A DNA stretch of 64,000 nt, taken from positions 12,235,754 through 12,299,753 of the forward strand of contig OZ026526.1 of NCBI GenBank assembly GCA_964019695.1, given 5' to 3'. A program made the translations under genes and the position numbers. The notes beneath the pieces are model-generated. The model saw only the letters and a list, made by a program, of their open reading frames with translations. It did no database searches and had not been told where the DNA came from. The DNA is from Loripinus fragilis. Taxonomy: Eukaryota; Mollusca; Bivalvia; Lucinida; Lucinidae. Positions 1-12,003 of the stretch are shown one piece after another (position 1 is the stretch's first letter; the number at the start of each line of letters is the position of its first letter).

Positions 1-3000
1 TGTATAGGAAGATTCATTCTAAGAGATCGCTTGTCTTTTTCAATCTCGTAGTACTCTTCTTCCATTAACAAAGGGGTAAGTTTCTTAAACTGTGGAAGAT
101 TGGCCTCCATCATGGCTTCCCCCTCCCCTTGAACATATTTTATAGACTTAAATTTTTCCTGATCCATTATTGTTGAGCCATATGCAGCATTACCCTCTAA
201 TTTCCGAGTGTCTGCTAAAATGGCTTTACTTGGATCAGAATCACCTTGACGTCTAGCGTCGCTAACGTCCTAGACAAACTGATGGAAACACCTCTGAGGT
301 TTAAATTTGATCACCTGATAAATCTTGGTGACCTCAAGCCCGTGATTTAAATACCATTTTAGAAGAGGGGTAGCTAGTAAAATTTGTCTAGCTTTCATGC
401 CACCTACCAAAAGTCGTCTAGGTTTCTTTGAAAGGCCAAACTTTTTGATATGAGTTTGCATATGAGACCCTATTACGTCAAAGGGAACATCAGTGGTACA
501 AAATAGAGGGGACATTTCCTCAAAGTATTCATAAGGTGACATTGTAGGGTGGGAAAAATGTTCTGGCCATTGATCTGGGACACTGATATCCACTTCTACC
601 ATACCAAACAAGCTACCAGACCGAACTCCTGCAAGTATTTCGCAGTCATTTACAGATCTTTGTGGGGTTTGGGGTAACCCACTTTCAACAAATGCTTTTA
701 GATTGGAGTCATTCCGCATTTGATTACGAAATTCGCACTCCCACATCTCAATGACATTAAACCCTTTAGAGCGTAAATATGCGGTCGTCTCTAGGGTTTT
801 CTCATACTTTTGCTGACGATTTTTATGCCATTTCTCATCTTTGACAGACTTTGTAAGCCAACAGGAATGAGAGTGCCAGTAACAACCATGAAACTGCATA
901 ATGGAATTATTTTCATTTATGAAGCCATCAACAGGATAGGGACCCACCCGTTTCTCATTTCCCGTGTTCATCTTATGTTCAATTTTGACCACCGTGCTAT
1001 AAGCAAAATAATCCATCCAATCATACATAAGGCAATACTTGTCTCTTTTTGCTGGTTTAAAGCCATTGTCTACCTTGCGACGAACAAATGGACCAGAAGG
1101 CATTAATTGACCAATAGACCAAAGATAAAGGGCATTAGCATCGAACCCAGCAATGGTTTGACACTGTTTATTTGTATTTCTACGAATAAAGGTTTCACCA
1201 GCCTTATGATATCTATTGAAAATGATAGAAGGCCCACCTATAATGTTGTCTTTAATAGTATAATAAAGGTCTTTGTTGGACTCATCAAAAAGGGCAAAGG
1301 AAGCTCCAGCCTGACGACCGCATTCAAACAACATTTTTCGAGCTAATCCTGGGAGAGAAATACTGATCTTGAAAAGATCGATGTTCCTATCAAAATAATA
1401 TTTTTGCAAATTTTCCACTGCTTCTACAAAGGGCTTACAGTCTAAATTATTGTAATAGATGAGGTAGTCTTTGAAAGTTTTCATGCCCTCGTCTGTCCAT
1501 GCCTGCTGCACCGCAGCATAATTTTCTTCAGGGCTTTTCAGGCCATCATTCAAAACATTGTCATTTTTCAGAGAAGAAAACCAAGCGGGGCCAAAGGGAG
1601 GTAACTATGTACGATCTAATTTATCTACAGAGGTAAACCATTCATATGGGAAAAATCCTTTAGATTCTTGAACATCGAAGGCTTTGAGGAAGCTGGCATA
1701 ATTGACCCCAGGGGCCAGGTATTGGGTGATATCCAGAAATTTAAATGTCTCATTACTCAGGCAAGCGTATTGATTTTTTCTTTTAACAGTAAACATGTTT
1801 TTACTAGCATGTAATTGAAGATGGGCAGCCAAATACTTTTTGATGAGGTTAAGATCATATTTAGAGCCGTTAAAACTAATGCATGGAAACTGACGACAAT
1901 ATGAGTCCAATTCTTCCTTTAGTTTTTGACATGCCTTAATATGCATTTCTTCTTGTTTCTGCCATTCCATACTATCTAAGATAAGCTCTTCTAAAATTGG
2001 ATCGTCATCATTGGAATCTTTAATTAAAGGAAGCTCAGACTGAAACACGCGATCCAGCATTTCATAACTCTCACAAAATTTTGTTCTTGCAAGATCAAAG
2101 CTTTTATCAGCGATTGTTGACATATATTGAACCATGCTTGCAACCAAGCTGTTTGTATCAGGATCAACAATGCAATGAGGAGATTTAAACCCTTCAACGT
2201 TACTACAGATGCTTACAGATATAGGTATATGTTCTGCAGTCCATGTTAGTTTTTCAGAGGTTTGATCCTGCCTAGATGACAACATCGCTTCGAAATCGAA
2301 CACGAGAAACCAAGGGAAAATGCGTTCATTTGTTAGAACAACGATTCCATGCTCTTCCAACTTGTCAAATATGGTTTTGGGGGACGAATAGAAGCCACCA
2401 GGGAATTGGTGCTTGGTTCTCCCTTCACATTTTAGACTATGCCTTTTCATATTACTGGATTTTTGAAAATGCATATCACAAGAAGGACATTGATATTTTT
2501 GTGTATAAGCATTTAAATTTGCAATATTAGACAAATGCTTATTAAACAAATTTAGATGCATTGTATCTTTGAAATGACAATGAGATTTGTAGACTGGCAA
2601 GGCAGACTGATCGTCCTGTAGACGAAAGATATTGACATTGATTTCAAAACATTTTTCAAAATAAACTAGTTGTGACAATTCAACACCTTTGAATGTTTTC
2701 GGGTCTAAGCTAATTTTAGCATTGGGACATGTGTTTTGCATGTACTCAACCCACTTGGCAAATAACGATTTAGTATGCATTTCCAGTCTTTCATATTGAT
2801 GGCCTTGATATGTGGCGAGGCAGCGAAAAGCACATAAGTGGTCTTTATACAACTTCCCCCCTGTTGTTTTATCAAGAGCAATGATCGATCTGCTGTTTTT
2901 CACATGATCAGGTAACTGAATAGAAGCAGTGCCTAATGGATAATCTAAGGAATACAATGTGAATCTAACGTTAGTGACTATAACTGGTTTCCATTTAGTA

Positions 3001-3785
3001 TTGGGTCTCTGGCGTAAAATAAAATCCGTGATATTGAGACCCTGCAATCTGAGTCTTAGACGATGTAGGTCTTGACGTCGTGAAACATAGATAGGACGGT
3101 CAAATAATGCTTCATTTGAGTAAGGCGTAAAGTACCTATACTGCCCAGTTTCTGTGTTCACCAAGATGAGTCCAAACTCCAGGTTAAGGCGAAACGCATG
3201 TTGTTGTCTTTCGTACAACTGGTTTGCACTAGACATGATATTGTCAACAGTAAAATCATTGGAAATAGGAAAATTGTAAACTTGTTCAATACCACTTTCC
3301 TGATGGTTAGCCAGTATTAAAGACCGGTTGACATCATATATCTCAAGGAGGAGTTGATTATCTACAAATGGAGGTGACTGGCTACCCCACGGTGGTTGTT
3401 GTAGTGGAGAGCCAGATCCAGTTTGGATATGCTGTCTCATTCTATGTAAATAATGTTCATGCCTGTTAGGAAATGTTTCACTACGCTGTCTACAACGCAC
3501 TTCAGTTCTTCGTTGCTTCGATCTAGTAGACTCAATAGCTGTTGATGTCTCGAATTTTCGCTTTGCACTTTGGACCTGAGGTTCATTCGTTGTTTGGGGT
3601 GAATCATGATTATTGTTAGCTGGACAATTATTCTTCTCATGTCTTGTTTTAGCACTAACATACATAAAGGGCTTATGACAGTAAATACACAGATGTTTTT
3701 CATTCAGATGTTGTGCCCTAATATGTCTCTGTAGTGACTTGCTAGTTGTGAAATGAGCTCCGCATGTTTGGCATATAAACTCCAT
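1..3785 (-). pseudogene. Family-B DNA polymerase (DNA_pol_B_2 type), two in-frame TAG stops, truncated by left window edge
   Basis: Replicative polymerase of the protein-primed type found in Maverick/Polinton-like and viral elements. Seen: C2H2 fingers at the N terminus (residues 16-37 and 44-65 of the frame that opens at 3818) and a third finger CPSCDMHF..H..C near residue 444; 3'-5' exonuclease motif I FDFEA (507-511) and motif II FNGSKYD (649-655); motif III YNNLD near 1440-1455; palm motif A DANALYL near 1125-1142; motif B region EGNAAYGS near 177-200. Motif C would lie beyond base 1. The frame is unbroken except for TAG at 1605-1607 (between exonuclease motifs II and III) and TAG at 270-272 (just before motif B); both sides of each stop are in the same frame. 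I chose the ATG at 3785 because it directly precedes the first finger. No integrase, ATPase, protease or capsid gene is visible beside it. Could be a recent pseudogene; stop readthrough is possible but not supported. Confidence 0.85.
729..938 (-). other. Vsr-like nuclease segment embedded in the polymerase palm
   Basis: Between palm motifs A and B the protein contains, in order, YPVDGF, FHGCYWHSHSC, KWHKNRQQKYEKT and a GFNVIEMWECEF ending. Bacterial very-short-patch-repair (Vsr) endonucleases have the same order: an acidic residue before a hydrophobic strand, FxHGCFWHxHxC, a K-N-x-x-R helix and WECAL. The cysteine/histidine cluster and WEC are retained, so the metal-binding/nuclease fold may be intact. 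Similarity is by eye; the function in this polymerase family is not known to me. Confidence 0.6.
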
Positions 3786-3792
3786 TCTGTGC

Positions 3793-3795
3793 CTG
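3793..3795 (-). other. Probable 3' splice site just upstream of the polymerase ATG
   Basis: Read on the minus strand, a T-rich tract of about 20 bases is followed by TTTTCAG and then, seven bases later, by the ATG at 3785. This looks like a 3' splice acceptor and would put an intron in the 5' untranslated region. No matching donor was identified. Confidence 0.4.
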
Positions 3796-4159
3796 AAAAT
3801 GAAATGAAAAAAAAACACTTTAAGATGGAAGAAGCAATAATATATACACTGACGTCAGTTTCAAATGACTCACCCATAATTAATGTTTTCTTAGCAATGC
3901 TAAGATGTACTCAATTTATAAGACGTTACAACGCATAGAAGTTCAGATATTTGGTCTGTTCCGACTAAGATATATTTATGTTAACATCTTGGTGAGGCAT
4001 TTCTTATTGAGGACAGTATAAATCATAAGTGTAAATAGACGAACAAATGTACATAAAATTGTTAATATTTTCTTAATCGTCAGTTTAACGAAAGTTGTGC
4101 GCTCAAAAGAACTTATTTAAATGTCTCTTTAGAGTACCCACAATATAGGTTGTGGTTGA

Positions 4160-4332
4160 TTTTGCTTGATTTGATTCTTTACGTCCCATCAACAATCTTT
4201 CAGTTAAACCAGTACTAAGCTAGGATAAATGTGTCTTGCTCAAGGACCACAACGCACTGGCGCCAGTGAGGCACGAACCCGCGACCCCTCGGTCTCGAGT
4301 CAAGCACTCTACCACTGAGCCACTGCGCTTCC
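4160..4332 (-). mobile_element. tRNA-derived SINE, family A, copy 1
   Basis: On the minus strand it begins with a tRNA-like head (box A TGGCTCAGTGGTAGAG, box B GGGTTCG), followed by a conserved body and the 3' segment TTGATGGGACGTAAAGAATC. The flanking direct repeat AGGTTGTGGTTGA (4147-4159 and 4333-4345) is a 13-bp target-site duplication. Same family as the copies at 43028 and 47690. It is not a functional tRNA gene. Confidence 0.85.
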
Positions 4333-4345
4333 AGGTTGTGGTTGA

Positions 4346-7300
4346 GAAAAAGATTATGAGTACCTAATAACGCTCTCTTATCGAGGTGCTTTTATATCAT
4401 TCATTTGTTAAAAAGTATCTGAATAACGTTCAAGCAATTATTTCTAATGTAAAAATGGTCATTAATTAGTACATTGTACTTTTGTATAAAATAGGCGAGT
4501 TGTGATTTTTTTTCTTTAAGACATGAGTCTTTTTACAACAGTCACCTTAAAAAACATTTCAATTTAAAATGAATTTGTTACAATATACATTCTTGACCTC
4601 CCTATCACTTTTGTGCGTCGGCACACAAGCACTGTACTCACCTAAATCACGTATTTCTTCCAGCTAGTATTGATAGCTTTATCCCGTAGATTCGTCTTTT
4701 TGTCTGTTGAAGTCTATTAGACTGAAATGAAAAATAGAAGAATCTGAATGGCCAGCACAATGTATGATTGACACTTATCATTAAACTCATAAACATTTAA
4801 GATTTTTAAAAATGGATTCAATTAAAAATGTGACAAAGTTTAAATTTTGAAGATCAGGTAGTTAATGTTTCAGCATGCATGGATATGTGCCCCGACATCA
4901 AAATGAAAATGGCGACCAATGCAACCTATAACACTTAATGCCTGAAAACATCATGCTAGAGGGATAATCGTGTCCTACTTTAATCGTGGGGCCGTTAAAA
5001 TGGACCAAAGGCCCCTGAAGAATTTATTTATGAGTGAAAACCAACAGCAAAAATAAAAAGTAAAAACGAACACTATATGTAAACTAGTACTAATTATTTG
5101 TGAATTATCAGTTTAGTGCAATGTCTATCGACGGGCCTGTTCTTATTTCTTTTTGTATTAATTTAACAGATAACAATATTATAATCAATATCAGTACTAT
5201 TAACCCTTTTCATGTCATTTTTATCCTGAAAATGTCGCCTGCTTATTAGGTCAGTTGCGCATATTCATAGGGTTTCCTAATTTTATCACTGAACTTTTGA
5301 GCATTCTGGTCCGAATCCATTCAGCTTTCTATTTATGCTAGCTGATTAGAAATTAACCCAACTGATATAGTATTATATAGCCAAATTTACCTACACCACC
5401 GTTACAAGTCGTATAATTTCTGCTTAAAGTAAATGTTTTGTTGTAAGTGGGTTGAGGCAGTGAATATCAAAATCTATGTATAAACATGCATATGTTCCGT
5501 AGAAAGACTCAAGTCAGCCTACGGTATTGAGAATCAAAGCCGTTGCTTGATATGGTTTAAACAGAAAAGACCATTAAATGTCTAAATAAACAGCGAAATA
5601 TATACAGGCCTACTGTAGTGACCTATTATTCGGTCAATGCGACTCACCTAGGTTAAGCGAGGTCATTTTCACTCAAGCTGAGTGTCTTCAATTGTAGTGA
5701 ATTATATCAGCTGTTTAACAATGAACAGGTTTGAGATCGCCAATAGATTTCGAGTCAAATACCATAGTAATACTTTAACAATAAAAATAAAACGCTTGAA
5801 TTAGTATGTTAACAATCGGCTAGACAGTTTTCAAAAAAGAAGAAACAAAATCGTCTTACCTGTTATAGTATTTAGTCCAATTTTTCAACTGTATAAGTAA
5901 GAAGTTTCACGTTCATATGCGGCGCATTAGGGACTCAAGCTATATATGAAATTTGTTCTTTGTGTTACCTATAATATAAACAGAACTTTTGTGTTTAAGC
6001 ATTGAGTTTGGTGGGTTTTTTATACCCCCATCATTCCTATATTTGGAAATGACTACTAAGTTATTTTTTATTTTTAGGCTTAACATCATCATGCCCCTAT
6101 AAATTCGATCTTCTCATTGGATAACGACTATGTTCTCAGCTATTTTCGAACATTCACGTCATGTATGCCCCTATAAATCTGACGTTCTGATTGGATACGA
6201 AAAGTACATTCAGATATTGCGCAATGATGGGGGAACCCTTATTATGACGTCATTGCTCATAATAACCCTAATGTTGCGCAATCGCTTCGTGGAGGCCGCC
6301 ATCTTGAACAACTGGAACAACTATAGCCAAAATGCTCACTTCCCACTACTTTCGACAAAAATTAAACCATCTAGTAGCGGTGTAATTCTAGTTTCCAAAA
6401 ATGTATTATTTGGTAACATTTTTTCAACGCATTGTGGAATTATGATGCAATGCTAAGAACTTTCCAAATGCCCCTCGTACATCGACATATCGCATGCTAG
6501 GAAACATTATGGAGGCCCCCATGGGGGGTCTGTGCTCCCTTGATACCTGAAAAGAGGGGATGGACAGGGGGTACCCATTCCCCACTTCCCTCCCCCTTTC
6601 CCCCACTTCCCCCCTCTCCACCTACTTCCCTCCCCCTCCACTTCACTCCCCCTGTCAGATTTTCCCTCCCCCTGATAAAATATTGTTCTTGTTCATGACC
6701 TAAAGCGTCTTCAAGAACCAAATTTATAAAAAAAAAATAGCTTACCAAAGACCCATCTGCATTGTCATGCAAAATTGCTCAGGGGACAAAGAGTTAGAAC
6801 ATACTTTAGTTTGTTTGGTTTGATGCTTAACGCCCCAATCAACAGCTATGGTCATGTCGAGACAGTCAGTTCATCTAACCACACTTTTTCTCCCGGGCAA
6901 GCTTGCCAGTATTTCGTGCACATACTTTCGCTACCCTTCTTGAATCAGTGGAAGGAAGTGAATGGCCGTAGAAATCATTTCATGGTCAAATCTCCGCGAA
7001 AGTATGGGACCAGGCCGAGAACGAACTCGCAGCATCTGGATCTGCAGTCAGACACGTATCTGCAATCCGACTCCGTCGACACGTTACCGTCTGCGCTGCG
7101 CGGCCCTTTAAAACGTACTATCGTTGATCAGAGATGAATATTCTTCTAGAGTCAGCAAAATAAACTTTATTTATATTAGGCAAAAAATTCTTGTTTCTGG
7201 TTACTCTAACGACCCTTATATTTTGGGGCCTCCTTTCCTGAAACTTTTTGGGTTATTAAAGCCTATTTTTTTAATTTTTAAGGATTTCTTTTTTTACTTT

Positions 7301-7976
7301 TTTTCATGGAAAAGTTTTATTTAAAAAAATTTTTGCTGGCCTATTGATGGTCACCCTAAAACACTGAATTTTCTGCTGAATTCAGCAACTTGCTGATCAG
7401 CTGAAATACACTTTTGCTGAACTACTGATTTTTTAGGAAATCAGTTTTGAGCTTTGTTATTTGATAATTAGTTGATGATTTTATGTTTATGATGTTTATA
7501 CATGTACTGATTATTACGATGATGTCAAAATTTCATAATTTAAAAGTAAAATATACGTGACCCTTAAAAAATGAATACCCGCTTTTTCTTGTAGAAAAAA
7601 AAGGACACATTAATTCGTCGGTGTCTGTCCGTCTGTATGTCCATGCGCGTACGTGCGTGCGGTTTCTTGGAAGTGTATCTCCTCCTTCCACACAGGCCCT
7701 GAATCCCACGAATTGACAAATATTTGGATTCGTGTCTGAATCGTACTCAGTTCGTGATGATCTTAACTGATTCGCACAGTCCGTAGTCAGTTCTTGCAAT
7801 TCGTAGGTCTATCGGGAATTCGGCTCAAACGTTTTGAACTGTTCAAAACTTTGGCCACGAATTCCCCGATTCGAAAAATCGTGCGTGATTCGTACCAAAT
7901 TCCTAAGGAATTCTTGGACATCGTAACTGAATCGTAATCGATTCGGAGGCGTTTTGGGGCAATAGTAGCTACTCTT
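4346..7976. other. Intergenic stretch without a recognisable gene
   Basis: No convincing coding exon. 6575-6678 is a C/T-rich low-complexity run. 6295-6306 is GCCGCCATCTTG, a YY1-type motif, in an otherwise ordinary AT-rich context. The phrase 'atgcccctataaat' occurs twice near 6090 and 6165, a small local duplication. The remainder shows nothing I can name. Confidence 0.5.
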
Positions 7977-8520
7977 ACACGGCCTCCAATCTCGGCCTCC
8001 TTCTCCAAAAAGAGCAGAGCGTAAAGTGAGGCGAAGGCCCTTCCGGGAAGCAGGCAGTGGGCAAAACAATGGAACACGGTAAGTTGTGTTGACACATTTT
8101 CAATCATAAGTAAATTTTCAGCGCAAAACTCGAAAATCTAAGAATGCTATGCTTCGGGCAATTGTTCAAGCTATCCGTAGAGCATGCTGTTTGCACATTT
8201 GAACTTAGTTTGTAAGCGTGAGAGTTTTTCTCCCGTTGCACAGTTGTTCAAGAAACGGTGGTTCCCGCATGGTTTTGCCTTCTAACCAAACGTATAGTAG
8301 CGTTTGGACCCTTATTCATACTACCGAGGCCCCTCCACACCTATGTTGTCCCAAATGCAATTTTTCGAGATATTTCAATGATAATTGAGTGATTTAGAGC
8401 CAAATTTCTATATGAGCAGGAGGCGAAGGGCAGGAGAAGCAGGCTGGGAGAGGAGAAGCAGGCGACGATGAAATCAAAATTTGCATTGATTTTGCTTATT
8501 TTTAATAATATACTTATCCA
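7977..8520 (+). repeat. Left arm of a 2-kb foldback element
   Basis: This 544-bp segment is the reverse complement of 9434-9977, with a few mismatches (for example around 8411). The outer end begins ACACGGCCTCC; the inner end is TACTTATCCA. CTT lies on both outer flanks and may be a 3-bp target duplication. The open frames in it are mirror copies without recognisable domains. Confidence 0.8.
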
Positions 8521-9433
8521 ATCGGTCGCTGGACATTTCGGCCCATAACAATTTCGGCCCATGTCAATTTCGGCCCATAACCAAATCGGCCTATACAATT
8601 TCGATGTTCGAATCAAACTTTAGCCACTATAGTACGAACTATAGTTCGATTCGAAGTGCGCCACTGTCGTCCGGGTAAGAGTTACACATACACACACAAA
8701 TATTTTAAGCCGCATCTTAATCATGCGATCGATAAAGCAGCCAACAGGGCAAACATTTAACGCAACTTTGTAGGGACGTAATAGTTGGTAAACATTATTG
8801 AGAATAACTCATTTATAAATGAATATTCGAAAGACATTTTGTATATCTTATAAACATTTATTTGCGGAAAAAAAACCATACAGCTGTCAACGTTTTTTGA
8901 TAGCGAAAATCTCAAAGAAGACTGAATGCGTCACCAGGACAAAATGGGTTTATAAAAATGAGATAAGTAAGTGACAAACCAAATGCTGTTTTTATATAAA
9001 CGTCAAGAGTCGGCAAGAATGGGTTTATAGGCCCCCATCGGTAAAAAGATGTGTTTAAATATTTAATAATTATGTTGATTTAAGTAAGAGTCTGTCAATT
9101 TGGACTATCTATTTATGATTTATAGGCGTAGGAGTCTCGTAGAACGGTCAGTGGGGCGCCCCGATGTTCAAATTTCAAGGAACACTTGGTTTGAATTCCT
9201 TTTTTTCTGCGTCTAAGTCTTTCGCACCATCAGTAATTGTTGCTCTTAATCAAAGCTTGAGAGGGGGTGGGTATAAAACAGAGGTTCGACCCAGTCTGAG
9301 ATTTTTGATAATCCTTTTCCCAAGAACTTAGGGAGAAATTCACAAGTATCACTAATCTGTGAGCATTACATGATTCCAATGAGAAAAAAGTGAACCACAC
9401 ATTACGTTGGTGGTGGCATTTAAAGCGAAGTAG
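8521..9433. other. Spacer of the foldback element with a transposon end inside
   Basis: 913 bp between the two arms. 8531-8602 contains GGACATTTCGGCCCATAAC followed by three further copies of a 'TTCGGCCCAT' unit. This resembles the terminal arrays of the transposon at 24165-26163 (GGACATCTCGGCCCC). The rest (8603-9433) has no recognisable gene. Confidence 0.55.
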
Positions 9434-9977
9434 TGGATAAGTATATTATTAAAAATAAGCAAAATCAATGCAAATTTTGATTTCATCGCCGCCTGCTTCT
9501 CCTCTCCCAGCCTGCTTCTCCTGCCCTTCGCCTCCTGCTCCTAAAGAAATTTGGCTCTAAATCACTCAATTATCATTGAAATATCTCGAAAAATTGCATT
9601 TGGGACAACATGGGTGTGGAGGGGCCTCGGTAGTATGAATAAGGGTCCAAACGCTACTATACGTTTGGTTAGAAGTCAAAACCATGCGGGAACCACCGTT
9701 TCTTGGACAACTGTGCAACGGGAGAAAAACTCTCACGCTTACAAACTAAGTTCAAATGTGCAAACAGCATGCTCTACGGATAGCTTGAACAATTGCCCGA
9801 AGCATAGCATTCTTAGATTTTCGAGTTTTGCGCTGAAAATTTACTTATGATTGAAAATGTGTCAACACAACTTACCGTGTTCCATTGTTTTGCCCACTGC
9901 CTGCTTCCCGGAAGGGCCTTCGCCTCACTTTACGCTCTGCTCTTTTTGGAGAAGGAGGCCGAGATTGGAGGCCGTGT
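9434..9977 (-). repeat. Right arm of the 2-kb foldback element
   Basis: Inverted copy of 7977-8520, equal in length. It ends GGAGGCCGTGT. With the spacer, the full structure is 7977-9977, about 2.0 kb. Confidence 0.8.
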
Positions 9978-11475
9978 CTTAGCTCATTCGTGGGGAATCG
10001 GGAGATTAAACCAAGCAATGAAACCAAGGAAGAGATAGTAGAAGGATTTTCCCTAAGATTAATTACCCCGCCACGCGCATGTGAGCCAGATCTAGAAGTT
10101 GAAACAGATTTGACAGATTCGGGAGCACAATCAGGATCAGTCAGTAGCTCCTGGCTGGTGATTTTGCTAATGGCGAACTGCCATATTTTTCCAAGTCAAA
10201 GAGTCTGGGCCAGGGCCCTTCGACTTTAACGTAGTTGTTTTCTTCTAGCTATATCAGAAGCCGTTTTCAACACTCAAGTTGCAGGATCAATTCTACGGCT
10301 GCTTTACGAGGAAAATTCATTTTTGAACTGATGCCCCCGAAGCATAGATGGGCCTTTTCTAGGCGTTGATTATTCAATAAGTATATATTCAATTGTATAC
10401 TTCTACGTATTGATATTCATAATGCCTATATTTGTATTCAAAATTCAATTGGTATGTTCCAAGTGGGTGTTGAGCGTTGGTCTGTTTTATCTATCGAGGC
10501 TATTTGAAAAAGGTTTTCGTTCTAAGGTTAATAAAAGATAAGAAGTTAATTAACTTTGTTCTGTTTCAGCGAATTAATGCTTTTTGACAATCTTCAAAGT
10601 TCTTAAAACAATGAAATAAAGCAAGGATATCCTAAATCCCCTTCAAATAATGGGATGTTCGGTCAATGCGAAAGTGAGGGTTTCTAGCATTGTCATCGAC
10701 CGGAAGCATTTTATCAAATACTGTCGATTCTTTAGTATTGCGCCTGCGCAAGACAATGTGGTTTCTAGGCTACATTCGTGATATTCTTCTATTTTAGTAA
10801 ATGAGAAGTCGTATTAGATTAGAACACTGTAGATTTTAATTGCTTTTTGCAGAGGCGAGTTGTTTTGAGCGCATTCTTTCCGTATTCTGTTTTAATACTG
10901 TTTTTATCGGCACCAGGGACCTAGACCGATGACCTACATTCGGCGGTTCCACGACTTCTATCTATTTTAAACTGGGCTTGGCTTTTAAACTGATCTAAAG
11001 TAGCTTCTAATTAGTGATTTATCCTCGTAAGGAATGTATCTCTCATATACAAAAGGTTTGCACTATTAAAAATTGAATTAAAATCGGAATCAAACAATTC
11101 AGGGCATTATATTCCGATAGGGGACATAATCGGTCAATTAAATATAAGTTACGTACTTAAGCGTAAACAATGGTAACTAGCAGTCTGGCGCAGTTAGTAG
11201 AATCGCTGACCCGTCGTTGTCACTTATTTTTTTTTTTCATGCAAATTATCTTTTTAAATCTATCTTACCTACTATTGATGTACATTTCGGAAGTTTTTGA
11301 ATTTAAGCACGTTTTCTCCCTTTTTTACCAATTGTAGAAATCGCTGATAATGGATTTATCTGGTGACAAATAGATGGGCCAGATGCAACTCTCTTATCAT
11401 TAGTTGATTTACAATATTGAATATGCATATGTCACGATAATTAAAATCTAACTTACTTACTTTCACAATAATATA
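9978..11475. other. Intergenic stretch, nothing recognised
   Basis: AT-rich sequence. I see no exon-like frame, RNA gene, or repeat with clear ends. Confidence 0.4.
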
Positions 11476-12003
11476 AATATACTGACGGGCTTTAAAAACG
11501 CTACTCTAACTTCCAGTTAAATATCTTAAAAGACAGTTGAATGTAAACTTCCTTTGCTTCGATGATGTCATCATGAGGTGGCTTCTTCAGCCAACTCTTA
11601 AATTCTAATCGTTTAGCTAAATTCGACGACGTTATAAAGATTTTAAGTCATCGAATGAACGGGTACATACAGATTAACTTAAAAAAAGCAAACATGCCAT
11701 ATCACAAACCTGCCAATCAAAATGAATGCATTTTCTTGATGACTAACAAAGTTCACGGCACACATTTGATGCTTCTCGGGTTTCTAGTAGGAGATATGTC
11801 ACTTATGAAATTTTGTCATATGAAACAGTTGACCCCTATCTTAAATATTTTACATTTTCAATGTTTTTAATTAATTTGAAGTGGACAATTTTTCATGTGT
11901 TATTCACAAATGCATAATCTTTAATGTGCAATCAAATTGTTTGCTTTGCATTCATTAACGCTGCTATCCTAGTGTAGTGTTTTTAAAGCCCGTCAGTATA
12001 TTT
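11476..12003. mobile_element. MITE-like element with 25-30 bp terminal inverted repeats
   Basis: The left end ATACTGACGGGCTTTAAAAA reappears inverted at 11969-12000. The interior is about 470 bp and non-coding. Ends were placed by eye and the target duplication is unclear. Confidence 0.6.

Noticed and set aside
1107..2530. Plus-strand frames opposite the polymerase
   Set aside because: Antisense shadows of a clearly homologous minus-strand coding sequence.
6130..6456. 108-residue plus-strand frame
   Set aside because: No domain, no splice or promoter context, and composition like the surrounding non-coding DNA.
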